A stretch of 64,000 nucleotides of DNA from Plasmodium malariae (Eukaryota > Apicomplexa > Aconoidasida > Haemosporida > Plasmodiidae), in NCBI RefSeq assembly GCF_900090045.1, contig NC_041785.1, positions 744,001 through 808,000 on the forward strand, given 5' to 3'. This document shows, piece by piece, positions 13,979-26,800 of the stretch. A program made the position numbers and the translations under genes. Numbering within the stretch: position 1 is the stretch's first letter; each line of letters begins with the position of its first letter. The notes below the pieces were generated by a model that was given only the letters and a program-made list of their open reading frames with translations, ran no database searches and had not been told where the DNA came from.

Positions 13979-16900
13979 ATGGAAAAACTAACAAGAGAAG
14001 AGTGTAACCATATTACAGAAAATACTAAAAATAAAGAGGTTATTTTATTACAATTTAGTTCTAATTAATTGTAAATTTTATTTTATTTTTTTTTTTTTTA
14101 TGCCTCTTCGGTATTTCTATATATATAATAGCATTTTTTGGGACTACAGGAATTCTTAGAGTTTTCCGATGATTTTGTTTTGCGCTCAAGCTGTCATAAT
14201 TTTTCGCCAGTATTCAAAATATAAACGCAAATATGTATCCTTATACATACAAAAATATATATATTTTCCATAATACCCATTTTTGTCATTGCTTTTCACA
14301 ATTTTTTTAGTATTACAAAGAAGGATATTTAGAAAAAAAATGCTCAAATTCATGGTGTGGTTACGCAAAAAGATGGTTTCTTTTAAAAAATAAAAAATTA
14401 TATTATTTTAAAACAAAAGAAAGTTTAAGACCGTCTGGTGTTCTAGACCTAGAATTAATTCATATGAATATTAACGTAAATATGAAATTATTTATCATTT
14501 GTGTAATATTATCCATCATTTAAAAAAAAAAAAAATGCATACTTAACCCTAAAAAAACAATAATTTTATATGAGAATATTTTTTTACATTTACCCACAGA
14601 ACATATTGAAAATTAGTAGTTTCTTTTTGTTACAACTTTATATAATTCTTCTCTCATATTTTTTTGCGCTTCCATTTTTTTTTTTTTTTTCTTTCTTGAA
14701 TTTTTATAGTATGATCATGGAGTTAATAGGAAAAGAAATGCCGACGACTGTTTTTTATGTAATATTCGAAAATTCTTGTACACTAATAATATTAGCGATG
14801 CTTTTCCACATTTCGGATGTTTTAATAGAACTGTACTTTGATATATGTATGCACACATATGAAAATACTTGTAGATGTATTATATATATACGTATATATT
14901 TACTCATGTATGAGTTCCTTTTCGCCCTTAATAGATTGCATTGAATCAAGAATGTACAAGAACGAATCATTATTAATATTAAACCCCCAAAATACAAAAG
15001 TCAAGTTTTATTTAAGGGTATATTTATATAAATAACAGTAGAACTAAAAATTATAATCAAAGGGAGCTCATATGTTAATACTAATTATATTTCCTTTATT
15101 AACTAAGATATTTTAACAAAATTTTGTTTGTAGGGTAATGATAAAGATATATGTGAGTGGTACAGTTTATTAAGTAATTCAATGATTAACAAAAAAATTA
15201 CAACTCAACCTAAATTTATTTTTTCAGAAAATAATTTCTGGAAAATAGATAGGATATCTGTTGACGTTTTTGAATCTATCGCAGACACGGGTGATATAGT
15301 CTTATTTAGGTTAAGGAATATTTTCAAAAAATTAATCTTATTCTAAAATTTTTTTTTTTTTTTTTTTTATATGACGTGTATTTCAATAATGTATACATAA
15401 TTTCTTTTTTGGCAAGTATAATTTTTTATAAAATAATATTGAATGATTTTTTTTTTTTTTTTAAATAAGGTCAAACGTTGTCTCAGCAAAACTTCAGCGT
15501 ATGTTGACAAGGGGAGAATATGATCACATTGGAATGATTTTAAGGAATGACAAAAATAATTTATTCCTTTTAGAAGCGCTATCAAATATGGTTATAAAAA
15601 AATATACATACATATGTATATATACAGATGCATATGGGTGTCCAATAAGTATGGCACTTTAAAGCAACGAAGTTGAAGAATCTTTATTTTGCGAATTTCG
15701 TGCAGGGAATTGTCTTAACACCTTGGGATCTCTTTCGAAAAAACCGATGGAACGAAGCATATGCTAGGTTACTCCTTTTATGAGATATATTTTTCTTGTT
15801 TTTTTTTACTTTTTTGCTTTTATTGAATGATAATAGGCATTTAACAAAGGGTTGATTGTTAAACAAACAAAAGGCTCGAAAGAAGAAAAACTTAAAATGT
15901 ACATGTGTTCACATATATGTATGTACGTATGTACATACACAAGGAAACATTTAATGTACGTACTAATTTATTTTCACTTGCACACTTTGACTTTTTTTAG
16001 GATTGCTTTAAGACGTCTAACATGGGATAACTCTGAAGAGAATCTTCGAAATTTATTAAATTTTTTGAAAAATACAATAGGAAAAAAATATAATTTAAAA
16101 ATAATTAATTTTATTACTCCCAAATCTGGTATTTTAAATTTATTCCTATCGAACAAACAAAATTTTTTAGGCCATTCGATTCATGAACTTCATATTTTAT
16201 GCTTATAAAAAAAACAAAACATAATGGAAGTAAAAATACATAGAATACTCCTGCATATATACATATATGTAAACTTTTAATTTCGCTATAATATCTAATA
16301 TTAAATATTCTCTTTTTATAATAATTTTTTCCATTCACTTTTAGCGGGTACGGATAGTTACTTTTGCTCAGAATTGATAGGAGAGTGTTGGAAGGTAAGT
16401 CTTAAAAAAATAACGAAAAGAGGGAAAGAAAAAGGAAAAGAAAACTGCTAATATGTAAACATACATAAGTATATACATATAAATATATGTATACATGTTT
16501 ATGTATTTTAATGTATATCTACAAGTACTACATTTTCAATTTTCCTTTTTGACTATTTAAATTCATATAACAACCAAAGATAATGGGTGTCATTCCTTTA
16601 AGTACCACTTGTTCTTATATTTGGCCAAGTAAATTATAATGAGAACATGTGTAAAAATATATATGCACATATACGTATATAAATATAATCATATAGATTT
16701 AAAATTTAAACATATGATATATTCTCTTCATTATTTTTATTTTCATTATTATTTTTCAATCCTCCTTCTATATTCTTTGTCTACGTTATAATGTCTTTTT
16801 TCTTTTTTTTTTTTTTAATAATACCCACAATCTGCCATGCGCCTATATATGTTATCGTTAAAGAAATATGTTTATAAAATGGATAACATAAGAAATATTA

Positions 16901-17016
16901 AAAACAAAAATTCCTTACCCTTATTAGGCAATTTTTCCGAAAAATTCGAAGAAAAAATTAAGTTACAGTCAGGCTGTCAGCTAAATAATGAACTGTGCAT
17001 AGATTTTTCCCTATGA
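13979..17016 (+). CDS. PH domain plus permuted papain-like (YiiX/C92-type, NlpC/P60 superfamily) protein
   Basis: Twelve short exons join in consistent phase to a ~383-aa protein: 13979..14038, 14150..14209, 14311..14475, 14710..14818, 14935..15017, 15134..15309, 15470..15590, 15706..15767, 16001..16128, 16345..16394, 16580..16628 and 16928..17016. Residues ~42-178 form a PH domain (GYLEKKCSNSW...RWFLLKNKKLYYF ... DICEWYSLL) with an insert containing CFLCN. Residues ~205-355 resemble circularly permuted papain-fold hydrolases: GDIVLFR, then EYDHIGMIL with candidate catalytic His237, then SYFCSELIGECW with candidate nucleophile Cys329. The order His-before-Cys is the hallmark of the permuted YaeF/YiiX C92 group. 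A lipid-binding PH domain fused to such an amidase or acyl-hydrolase suggests membrane-lipid or lipoprotein chemistry (inference). The donor of exon 4 (GTTTTA) is weak, so that junction is the least certain. Confidence 0.82.
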
Positions 17017-17105
17017 ATAATTGACTTTTTTTCTTCCTCCTTTTTCCAATTTCGAAGTTTTAAATTTCAATTGCTTTTTGATTTGAAATGAATTTAAATT
17101 TGCAC

Positions 17106-17165
<60 letters not shown>

Positions 17166-17978
17166 ATAAATATTTAAATATTCATTTATGTATATATGCA
17201 TGTATGTTGGCAGAAAAGAAAAACTAGGTAATTTCCTACCAACTGCAGAGTGTCATTAAGAAATATTTTTTTTAACTTCTTCTCTACTATTTATTAGCTC
17301 CTCCGAAATTTCTTCATACTTTTTTGACTACTCCGCAATATTTATAGTGAAGGTATAGGTATTTACCTATCTTTTCTTTTTATTCATTAATCTTCATTTA
17401 TTTATTTACCCAATTTTTTTTTTTTTTTCTTCCCATACTTATATATATACATCATATGTGTGTGCATTAATATAATTTTTCTAAACCAAATTAACACATT
17501 CCATGATAATACGAAAAAAAAAAATAAAGATATTAGACATAAAAAAAAAAAAAAAATTTGTCAGAGACATTTTAGAAGATTAATATTAGTATTAACTTTA
17601 CAGATACTGGTAGGAAAATGGATTAGTTATTATTATTATTATTATTATCGTTTTATTGTTGCGCCTTTTATTATATCAGTGTTGTGAAAAAAAAACTATT
17701 GTCTAAGTTTTTATACTACCTTTTGATTAAATATCTAATAAAAAGAAAAAAAAAGATATAATACGCAAAAGCGTCTATATCATTAAAAAACAAAAAGGAA
17801 TACGCAGAAGTTGAAGAATGAATTAAATAGTCACAGCGTAGCAAAAAAGGACACAAATAAAATAAATGCATAATAAAAATAATAAAGTTAGGCATAAAAA
17901 CGCACACAAAATAAACACAGATAGAAAAGAGAAAAACCAAAAATAAATAAAAATAAGACATAGAATTAAAAGGTAAAA
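17017..17978. other. Intergenic region with (TA)n tract and orphan exon-like segments
   Basis: A pure TA microsatellite spans about 17,108-17,161. Between 17,190 and 17,690 are three segments that would splice in phase into a short hydrophobic peptide, described under findings. Otherwise the region is AT-rich spacer holding the 5' flank of ADF2. Confidence 0.5.
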
Positions 17979-18565
17979 ATGGTCTCAGGTGTTAGGGTAT
18001 CAGAAGAATGTATTTACGAATTTAATAAATTGAAAGTTAAACATCTACACAAATATATGATTTTTCGAATAGAAAATTGTGAAGAAATTATTGTTGACAT
18101 ATTAGAACAGGATCCTGATTTAAAATCTTTGGATGATATAATAATAGGAATTAGCAACCATTTGAAAAAAACCGAATGTAGATACATTGTAGCAGGTGAA
18201 TTCGTATATTACGAATACATACGCACGTACGATAAGTTGATGCTTTTATATGTAGAATGTTTTTTCTATTCCATTTTTTCTTATTTAGTTTTTTCTTATT
18301 CCATTATTTCGCTGGAATAATTTTTATTATTCATTTTTAAAATACTGTAGATATGCCAATTCCTACTCCTGAGGGTGTTTTGCGAAATAAAATATATTTT
18401 ATTTTTTGGTCTCCTGATTCCGCAAGGGCAAAAGAGAAAATGCTATATGCATCATCTAAAGAATCTCTAGTACGAAAAATTAATGGAATTTTTAAAAGTT
18501 TCGAAATTACCTGTGACTTAGAAGAATTCGAAGAGGAGCTAAAGACTATTATTTTAAGCACCTAA
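17979..18565 (+). CDS. ADF2: Actin-depolymerizing factor 2 (cofilin/ADF family)
   Basis: Two exons (17979..18195 and 18351..18565) splice through a G|AT aspartate codon to give 143 aa, the length I recall for P. falciparum ADF2. The N-terminus MVSGVRVSEECIYEFNKLK is typical of ADF, with the conserved Ser3 that is the phosphorylation site in other family members. The C-terminal part has the actin-binding long helix (DSARAKEKMLYASSKESLVRKI). The ending is EEELKTIILST. ADF2 is the second Plasmodium ADF. It is more like conventional cofilins and is reported to bind F-actin, whereas ADF1 lacks a typical F-actin loop (established). The intron is 155 nt. An alternative reading that runs past the first exon donor would be hydrophobic and unlike ADF, so I reject it. 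Confidence 0.96.
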
Positions 18566-19047
18566 ATCGTGGCAGACAACTCGTTTAATGCCCATTCATA
18601 AAATACACACCTATGTATATATACACGGGTATATATATACATACCGTACATATCTAATGATAATAGTAATAATACAATTATTAACAACATGATTATGAAA
18701 ATTGCCATTATATAAATATTACAACAAAATAATGTTATCGTAGGGGAAAAAAAAAAGCATTTTGTTATAGTGAAATATACATTCCTTTTTCGTAATATGC
18801 ATTCTTCTTAACTATTGTCATTAATTTATTTGGAAATGAAGAAAAATATATATTTGTCTAAACATGCTTTACTTATAATATCTGCGGTCATCTCATTTTA
18901 ATTAATTAAGTATAAATTTTCTATAAAAAAATAAAGAAATTAAATAAATACGAAAATATATTAAATAAATGAAAAGTATGAATTAGGATATCATATATTA
19001 TTTATTCTATTCATTTTTTTTATTATTTTTTTTTTTTTTTTAATTTT
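18566..19047. other. Convergent intergenic region
   Basis: AT-rich spacer between the 3' end of ADF2 (+) and the 3' end of the membrane-protein locus on the other strand. No feature was seen beyond poly-T tracts. Confidence 0.6.
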
Positions 19048-22000
19048 TTATGTGCTTAAACTAAATTTACCATCTTGATGTAAAATATAGTCTTTATTTT
19101 TTTGTTTCAGTTTTTTCTTTTTCGATTTTTCATCTAATAAACTCTCTTTTATTTTAGATTTTATATTCATTATAGTTGACTCTATCAGCTAGAAAAAGAA
19201 GTAAAATTAATGAATTGAAAAATAACGGGTATAAATACTTGTTAAGGTAAAATCTACACATATTTACGCACACATATATATATATATATATATATACATA
19301 TAATGATGCATCTATGTCATATGTATACTCTTTGCTTTTTATATTACGCAAGAAAAACCAGGTAAAAAAAGTGGCATATAATTATTGAATTTTATATTTT
19401 TAATTCGATGTATTTTCAGTAATATATATAAGAACTGCAAAACTAGAAACATCCTGAAGAATTTGAGAAGAATAAAAAAAATTAAATGAATATATATAAA
19501 TACTTTAATATACACATTTATTCATTTTTCATTTCTTTTTTTTCTTTTTTTTTTATTTTATTGAAATTTTATTTTTACAAATTGACTGAAAAACTGAAAA
19601 CTGTTGTTGCAAGCATGCGCCCATTTGTTATATTAAACACATTTATCATACAAGAGAATATTCCTATAAAATGAAGCAGAGGGTATTACACATACATATG
19701 TATATAATATATGCATGTGTTAAGGAAAAGTAACGTTTATTTTTCTCTTTTTATTATAAAAAATGAGCTTATAATAATAATAATAGTAATACTTATTATT
19801 AATTTAACCATAAAAGGACAGAATAGACACACAACTAAATGCCGTTACATTGGCTTCAAGCATTAAAGGAGGAAGTAAAAAAAAGAAGAATTTGTTTTTT
19901 TTACAATATATACAAACATCCATACATATACCTATACATGCATCCACATCCCCGCATGTACAAGCGCATATTTGAGACCAAGTACGTTTATACGCTTTAT
20001 ATGGGATAAAATAAGATAATGAACGCATTAAATATAAAGTAGTAGCTGAACAGTTGGTCCTATTTTTTTATACTTAAAAATATTGCGGTGCTTAAGGGGT
20101 TCCATTTATGCCCTACTAAAAAAGTATTATTAACACATTTATGGGTAACATTTCAGAGGAATCAAAAAATAAATTTTAATATACCTTTATTTTTTTTTTC
20201 ATTATTTAAAAACAAATGTGTTGAATCTAAAAAAAAAAAAAAAAAAAAAGACATATATATATATATGTGTTTTTATTTTGTGAATAAACAATATGAACAG
20301 ATGAGTATATATGTAAGATGAAAAAATAAAATTACTCTCAAAAAAGGTTGAGGAAAACAAAAATGATAACACTTGAGCTATAACAATGATTAGCCATAAT
20401 CCTACAATGATTTTTTTAAAATACCATTAGTAAAATATGTCTTTTTATTCATATTGTTGATATACGGTCAGTAGTAGAGTATACATTTTACATTTTGGTT
20501 CGTTTAAAAATAAAAAAAAAAAAAAAAAGAACACACTATGCATGTATGTTTATATTATATATATATCTATGTTGTACTTCACCCTTTTAAGCATAAAAAT
20601 TTACCAGACGTAATAGAATATAATTTATAAACACTTGAAAACGTTGAATTTCCTATAAAAAATATATTCTTCAAAAAAGGCAATATATTAGCACCTCCAT
20701 ATAAACATATATACATACATCTATACGTACATGCATACGTATGTAGTACTATCATTTTTCGCAAAAAATTACAACACTTTTTCCCATATTTTTTTGTTCT
20801 TTTGCTCTATTTATACCGCCAAGAGATTTATCATTATAATAATAGAACCGAACAATATAAATGTAATAGACACATTTTCAATACAACTTTTTAAAGAGCT
20901 TAGTTCATCTTTTTTAACCTTTCCAATTTTATTCTCATACTTCTTGGAATTTTTATTATGAAGTATATAATTTAGTATCATATTGCATAGTACAAATTTA
21001 TAAAAAAAATATATATAAGAATGCGCGGTCACAAATAGAGTATATAATTAAAAAAAATTTTAAAACAAATTATTTTACTCTAAATTGATATATCTTATCA
21101 AAAATGAACAATAAAATTAAAACTAAAAGTATGAGTGGTATGGGCTTGGAAAAGAAAAATAAAAATTTTTGTAAAATGCAGAAAGACTGATAAGCATTTA
21201 TTTTTTTAATATTATAACATGTAGAAGTATTAAACGTGTATATACATTCGTGCCTTTCTTCTAAATAATAATGAAATAAACATAAATATATATCCTCCAA
21301 AAAAAAAAAAAAAAAAAAAAAAAACAGAAGCAAAAACAGAAGCAAAAACAGAAGCAAAAAAGAAGCAAATAAAAAACGAAGAGCCAAAAGTGAAGCAGAG
21401 AAGTAAAAAAGTAAAAATTTATGAACAACTTTATTATTTTTTATACGTAATATATTTTTTCGTAAAAAGGTGCTACTAGTTAAAACACGGTTAGGCGTGT
21501 ATACTACCATACGGTCACATTTACATCCATATATATACACATTAACATAAAGACTAGATGTTAAAAGCGTATTTTATGAACATGTAAAACAAATCCCTGT
21601 TGGGAGAAAATAAGAAAAAACTAAAGAAAAATGAAAAAAAGACAAATATGAAAAATTAAAAGAAGCAAAAAAAGTACATAAAATTATACGTAAGTACTAT
21701 ACGTACCCATATATACAAGTACATATTTCTTGAAGTTCAAATTTATCACATATTCTTCTCTACAAACGAAAAATTTGATGAACATGATTCCACATTACAA
21801 AATATTCTACAAAATGTATGGTTGAAAAAAAAAGAAAAAGAAAATAGATATAGCTGTTACATAATATATATATATATAAAAAAAAAAAAAGTTTAATGAA
21901 ATAATCATAGCTTATATGCTTTTTGTAATAAGATATTCAAACGAAATAAATGCACCTACTGCGTCACTCATTTTATAGAAAAACATCTAACAGGTGATAA

Positions 22001-22290
22001 ATAACACTCGAAATTATGCAACTGGGAATTTTTAACAATAAATAATTACGCGCAAAAACGTGTAAATATATATATATACATGTATATGTATGTATATGCA
22101 TATGTACATACATGTATGTATATGTACATGTCTAAACAAGTAGACACATTCTATATGATTCAGTGTAAGTTCAAAAGGTATCCACATATAGTTCTAAGCA
22201 CTTATAAATAATAAAAAAAAAAAAAAAATCATATAACTTAAAACTTACAATGTAACACCAATATTCTGTCCATTTAGTTGTTCCTCTCAT
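19048..22290 (-). CDS. Probable multi-exon membrane protein, unknown function (model unresolved)
   Basis: I do not recognise this gene and cannot build a complete model. The clearest exon is the last, 19048..19188. It follows a good TTTTCTAG acceptor and encodes a lysine-rich C-terminus (KESLLDEKSKKKKLKQKNKD ... KFSLST, stop). Further coding-like pieces on the same strand are a helix near 20,811-20,990 (NVSITFILFGSIIIMINLLA) and a segment at about 21,075-21,270 ending in a hydrophobic helix (PIPLILLVLILLFIF) before a GTAAAA donor. Short segments lie around 19,610-19,680, 20,080-20,140 and 20,600-20,665. A possible first exon is 22249..22290 (MRGTTKWTEYWCYI, then GTAAGT). That start lies only 13 nt after the stop of the upstream gene, which is suspiciously close, so the true 5' end may differ. 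Two or more hydrophobic segments suggest an integral membrane protein. Confidence 0.35.
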
Positions 22291-22303
22291 ATGTTATTCT
22301 TAT

Positions 22304-23799
22304 TTAAGTAAACATACTGGGGTTCATAAAATCTAAGGAAGCCTGAAATACAGTATCAGGATTTCCTTTAAGTATAGTTAAATTATCATTTTCCAAATTG
22401 TCTTTATCTTTTTTATTTTTATTTTTATTTGCTCGTTCTCCTGATTTCCTTCCTTTTTTTTTAATAACCATGTTTTCCTTAATAATCTCATTATTCTCTA
22501 CATTTCCGTTTGCTTCTATATTTTGACCTGTCTCCATATTACCCTTATCCTTTATATTTTCATGTATATCATCTATATTTCCATTTGTGTTTTTATTTTT
22601 TTTTGGTTTTATTCTTTCATATTTCCTTCTCGGTTTTTTAATTTTTAGTTCCTTATCCAGAGTTTCATTATTTCTTTCTGTCTTTTTTTTTCTTCTTGTT
22701 GTTTTATGTTTTCCTTCTACTTTTATACTCTTATTTATTTCATTTTTATTTTTTAATTTAAGGGCTTTCAATTTATTATCCAATTTTATTACCATCTTTC
22801 TCTGATCATATCCCATGTATCTGCTATAAACATTTTCGAAATGCTTTTTCATTTCATCAGTATCTGGGACCATGTCAAAATGTAAATGGTTAATAAACGA
22901 AGTTTGTTGTTCCCTTAAAAGGTTTAAAAAAAAAAAAAAATTACCAATGGAATATGTGCGTTTTGCTTAAACATATATTGATGCACAAATTCATGCACAT
23001 ATATAAATAAAAACAAAAACACAATGAACTTACAGGAACAATTTTCACATACTTGAAAGTGATTAAATATATATCTTTTGAAGAATAAACAATTTATTTT
23101 ATTGTTAATAACAAAAAAAAAAAAACAAAAAAAACAAATGATATACATAAACGAATAATTTTTCCAAGCTGCACATTTCATGCACACACATTATTTTCCT
23201 TTTTTGTACCTCCACTTAATCGTAAATAACTTATTACAAAAATCAGAGTTCAGAATGTTTCTGTAATCATAAGGCGTAATCTGCGTTAAGAGTCTTTTTT
23301 GATTATACCCAACCTGTATGCGGTAAAATGGACGAATACAAAATGAAGGGAACAACTGCATCATTTCAGAGGCATAAATAAATACATATACATGTTTATA
23401 CATATATATATATATATATATATATGTATAAATAATCACATCTTACACTTCTTATACTTACGAATGCGAATTCATTTGCCTTGGTTTCCGCTGTGTCTAA
23501 ATCGAGCAGGCTATCGGTTGTGATGTTATTTAACGGTATATTGATCATTGTTTTAAAAAATTGCTATATATAAAATAAACAGAAAAAATTTGTATTTATA
23601 TATTTATGTTTACATGTTATACTTATATGCACATTATTTTATATTTAAAACAAAATATGGCATACTTTCTATTTCTATAAAATATATTCATAATTACATC
23701 TAAAGATTTCTCATCTAAATAGGGTTCTTTGTTTTTGTTTTTGTTTTTTCTTCTCCTCTTTTTTGGTTTCATTTGATTTTTCAAATGTTCAACCTTTAT

Positions 23800-23836
<37 letters not shown>

Positions 23837-26800
23837 ATGTTGGGAATATCTTATACCTACATATCTCCGTTACATACATCTATTTAAAACATAAAAAAAA
23901 AACTATATTTTGTGCTCTTACTAATTTATCATCTAAAGTTCTCTGATTAAAGTACATTATCAAGGAGTTTATATTCTATAAGGAAGAAAAGGTGTACGTG
24001 TTTATGTGCATATATAAGATCAGTGAAGTACATGCAAACGTACGTGCACATATGCATACACACTCCAAAATTAACCCTACCTGATGCACAAATAGCCTCG
24101 AGTTCTTAAATCTCGAATTTGCGTTATTTCTATTTTTTCCCAATAAATGAAAGTACTGATCTAGCCTGTAATTGTTGGAAAATTCTATTAAAGGCCATAT
24201 TAAATGAAGTCTATCTTTAAATGCGTTTTTTAATATATCTACTACTTTTTCCACATTATTTATTATACAAGTAAATCCTAATGTACTTTTTATTTTGTCT
24301 AAACATATATGTATTCTTTTTATAATTAACATATCAATTTTTTGAAGTTGTAATTTTCCCATAAAGAAGGCCAGATTTTTCCTTCTCAAATTGTGTATGT
24401 CTTTTTTTTTAAATAAAGATAGCATATCTTTGTTATTATTGATATTCTCGTTTAAAGCAATAATATCATTTATATTTTTTTTCTTGAAAACTCTATTTAA
24501 ACAAAAACTAAACTTTTTATACTTCTTTCTAAATGTGTTAATAGTATTTATTCTAATATTTCTACTTAAACTTTTAATAAGACTACGAGAACCTTTCATA
24601 TTAGGTGTGAAATTACTTTGCGGGAAACATAACTTCTTCATATTTTTATTTTTTTTTATATATGAATTATTTTCTTCATTATTATATAAATCGTTAATGC
24701 TAGTGGCATCTTTACTTTCATAATATTGAAGCATCTGCGTCATTTGCATTTCTTTGGTTTTAATTTTACCTTTATTTCTTCGTGCTCCTTTTTCTTTTTT
24801 TATCATTTCCTTCCTAGCGTTTTTCCTTCTTGATTCATTGGTAACAACATTATTATCATCATTACAACTCTTATCATTAAAACTTTTAACATTATTATTA
24901 TTAACATTATTATTGTCACTGTTGCTCTCCTTTTTGTAATCTTCTACTAGGAAATTTAACAAATACTTTGTAGAAAGGTCTTCATGATCACCCATATACG
25001 TATCATCCATACTGTTGAAATTGATCTGTTCTCCTTTTACATTTACATTTATTTTTCCCTCAGAAGATATATTATCCAGCATCATATTCATGCTATTATT
25101 ATAAGAGTGTCCCTCACCTCTTCCCTCATAAAATTTTGTACTTTCCTTATTCATTATCATTTGATCAATTTCAATATTTACGTTTGCCGCCTCCATATTT
25201 AACAAATCAACATTCCTCTGACTACCATCCACATCAACATTGTTACAAAAAGATGGTGATAATTTTGTCTGATTTGTTAATTCTAAATTATTATTTTTTC
25301 TTCTCCTATATTTTTTTACTTTGCCATTTTTGTTTAAACGATTATTCAAATCCTTTTCACCTCTTTCCATATTTTCTGAACAAGTTATAATATTAAGCAT
25401 ATTGGTACTTCCTTTTTCATTAAGTATTTCATTTTTTTGAAAATTACTTTTGTTAAATTTATTTCTATTTTTATTGTGATCGTTTTCCAAATGCTGTCCA
25501 TCATACATGTATCTGTTTTCTTCGTTTAAACTGTACATGCCACTTAAAGTTATGTCCTTATCATTAAAAGCTGTATTTTCCTTCGTCATATTTATGTTAT
25601 TATTACTGCTATATTCTACACTGTTCATATTAATGTTCGTAGACAAGTTTAGCATACAGTCATTATTTTCACTTGTAAACCTATCTTTCGCATTAATATA
25701 AATGCCACTCACGGTTAGGTTACTCTGTACATTGTTGTTAAGGGGAATCAATTTACCTTGCTCGTTCATAAAAATTTTGGATGTATTGCTCTTAGTTGAT
25801 TCCTTTTTGCTTATTCTAGATTTTCTGACTTTTTTTGCTTCTCCACTGTTATTGTTATTGATGTTGTTTCTGACAATACCACTGATATGACCTCTGATAT
25901 TTTCCCCAACACTGTTTACACTTTTTTTTTTCCTCCTGACTTTGGGGGAGCTTAAAAGTCCTGCATTGGCATTGTTGGGTATAGGGTTACTATCTATGTT
26001 CATATTCATAATAAGGTCGTTGAAATTGCTGTTTATGTTATTAATTAATTTGTTGTTAATAAGGTTATCATGGCAGGTACCATTCATGATGGATATCTTA
26101 ACATTATTATTATTATTATTATTATTATAACTATTATTATTATAACTATTATTATTATTATTTGTAATAGTAGTAGTAGCATTATTATTACTATTATTAT
26201 CTGTAATAGTAGTAGTAGCATTATTATTACTATTATTATCTGTAATAGTAGTAGTAGCATTATTATTACTATTATTATCTATAATAGCAGTAGTAGCAGT
26301 ACTATTATTATTATTAGTAGTAATAGCAGTAGTGGTAGTAGCAGCAGCAGTATCATAATTAGTTGTAATAGTAGCAGTATTATTATTATTACTGATAATA
26401 CTCGTAGTAACTGTATTATTGAGAGAAGCACCAGGGGTGATATTTTCTAAATTTATTATTCCTGCTTTGTAATTATTACTAAACTTCATCTGTAAATCGT
26501 AGGATGCACTTATAATATAACTAAAACTTAACAGTGAACATTTTTCTAACTGATGTATTAAATTAGTTAAATTATTTGGGTAATAATTTTTTAAGTAGGG
26601 TATGAATGCAGCATACTTTTTCTTATTTTCATTAAATTCTTTATTTAAAAATAACCACACAAATTGTGAATCCACTTTAATTTTGTCATTTTTTATTAAC
26701 AAAGTATCTTCTTTTTTTACTATTTCATTATTCAGGATGTTATTATCTACATTCATTAATCTTTCATTCATCTTTATATTTGTATCAGTATCCATATAAT

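Noticed and set aside
14570..14944. 124-codon plus ORF over exon 4 of the PH-C92 gene
   Set aside because: It is hydrophobic, and the alternative frame gives phase-compatible exons that complete the PH domain.
19048..22290. Assigning the membrane locus to PIG-U, PEX11 or another named family
   Set aside because: Only loose local resemblances of short fragments; the exon model is incomplete.
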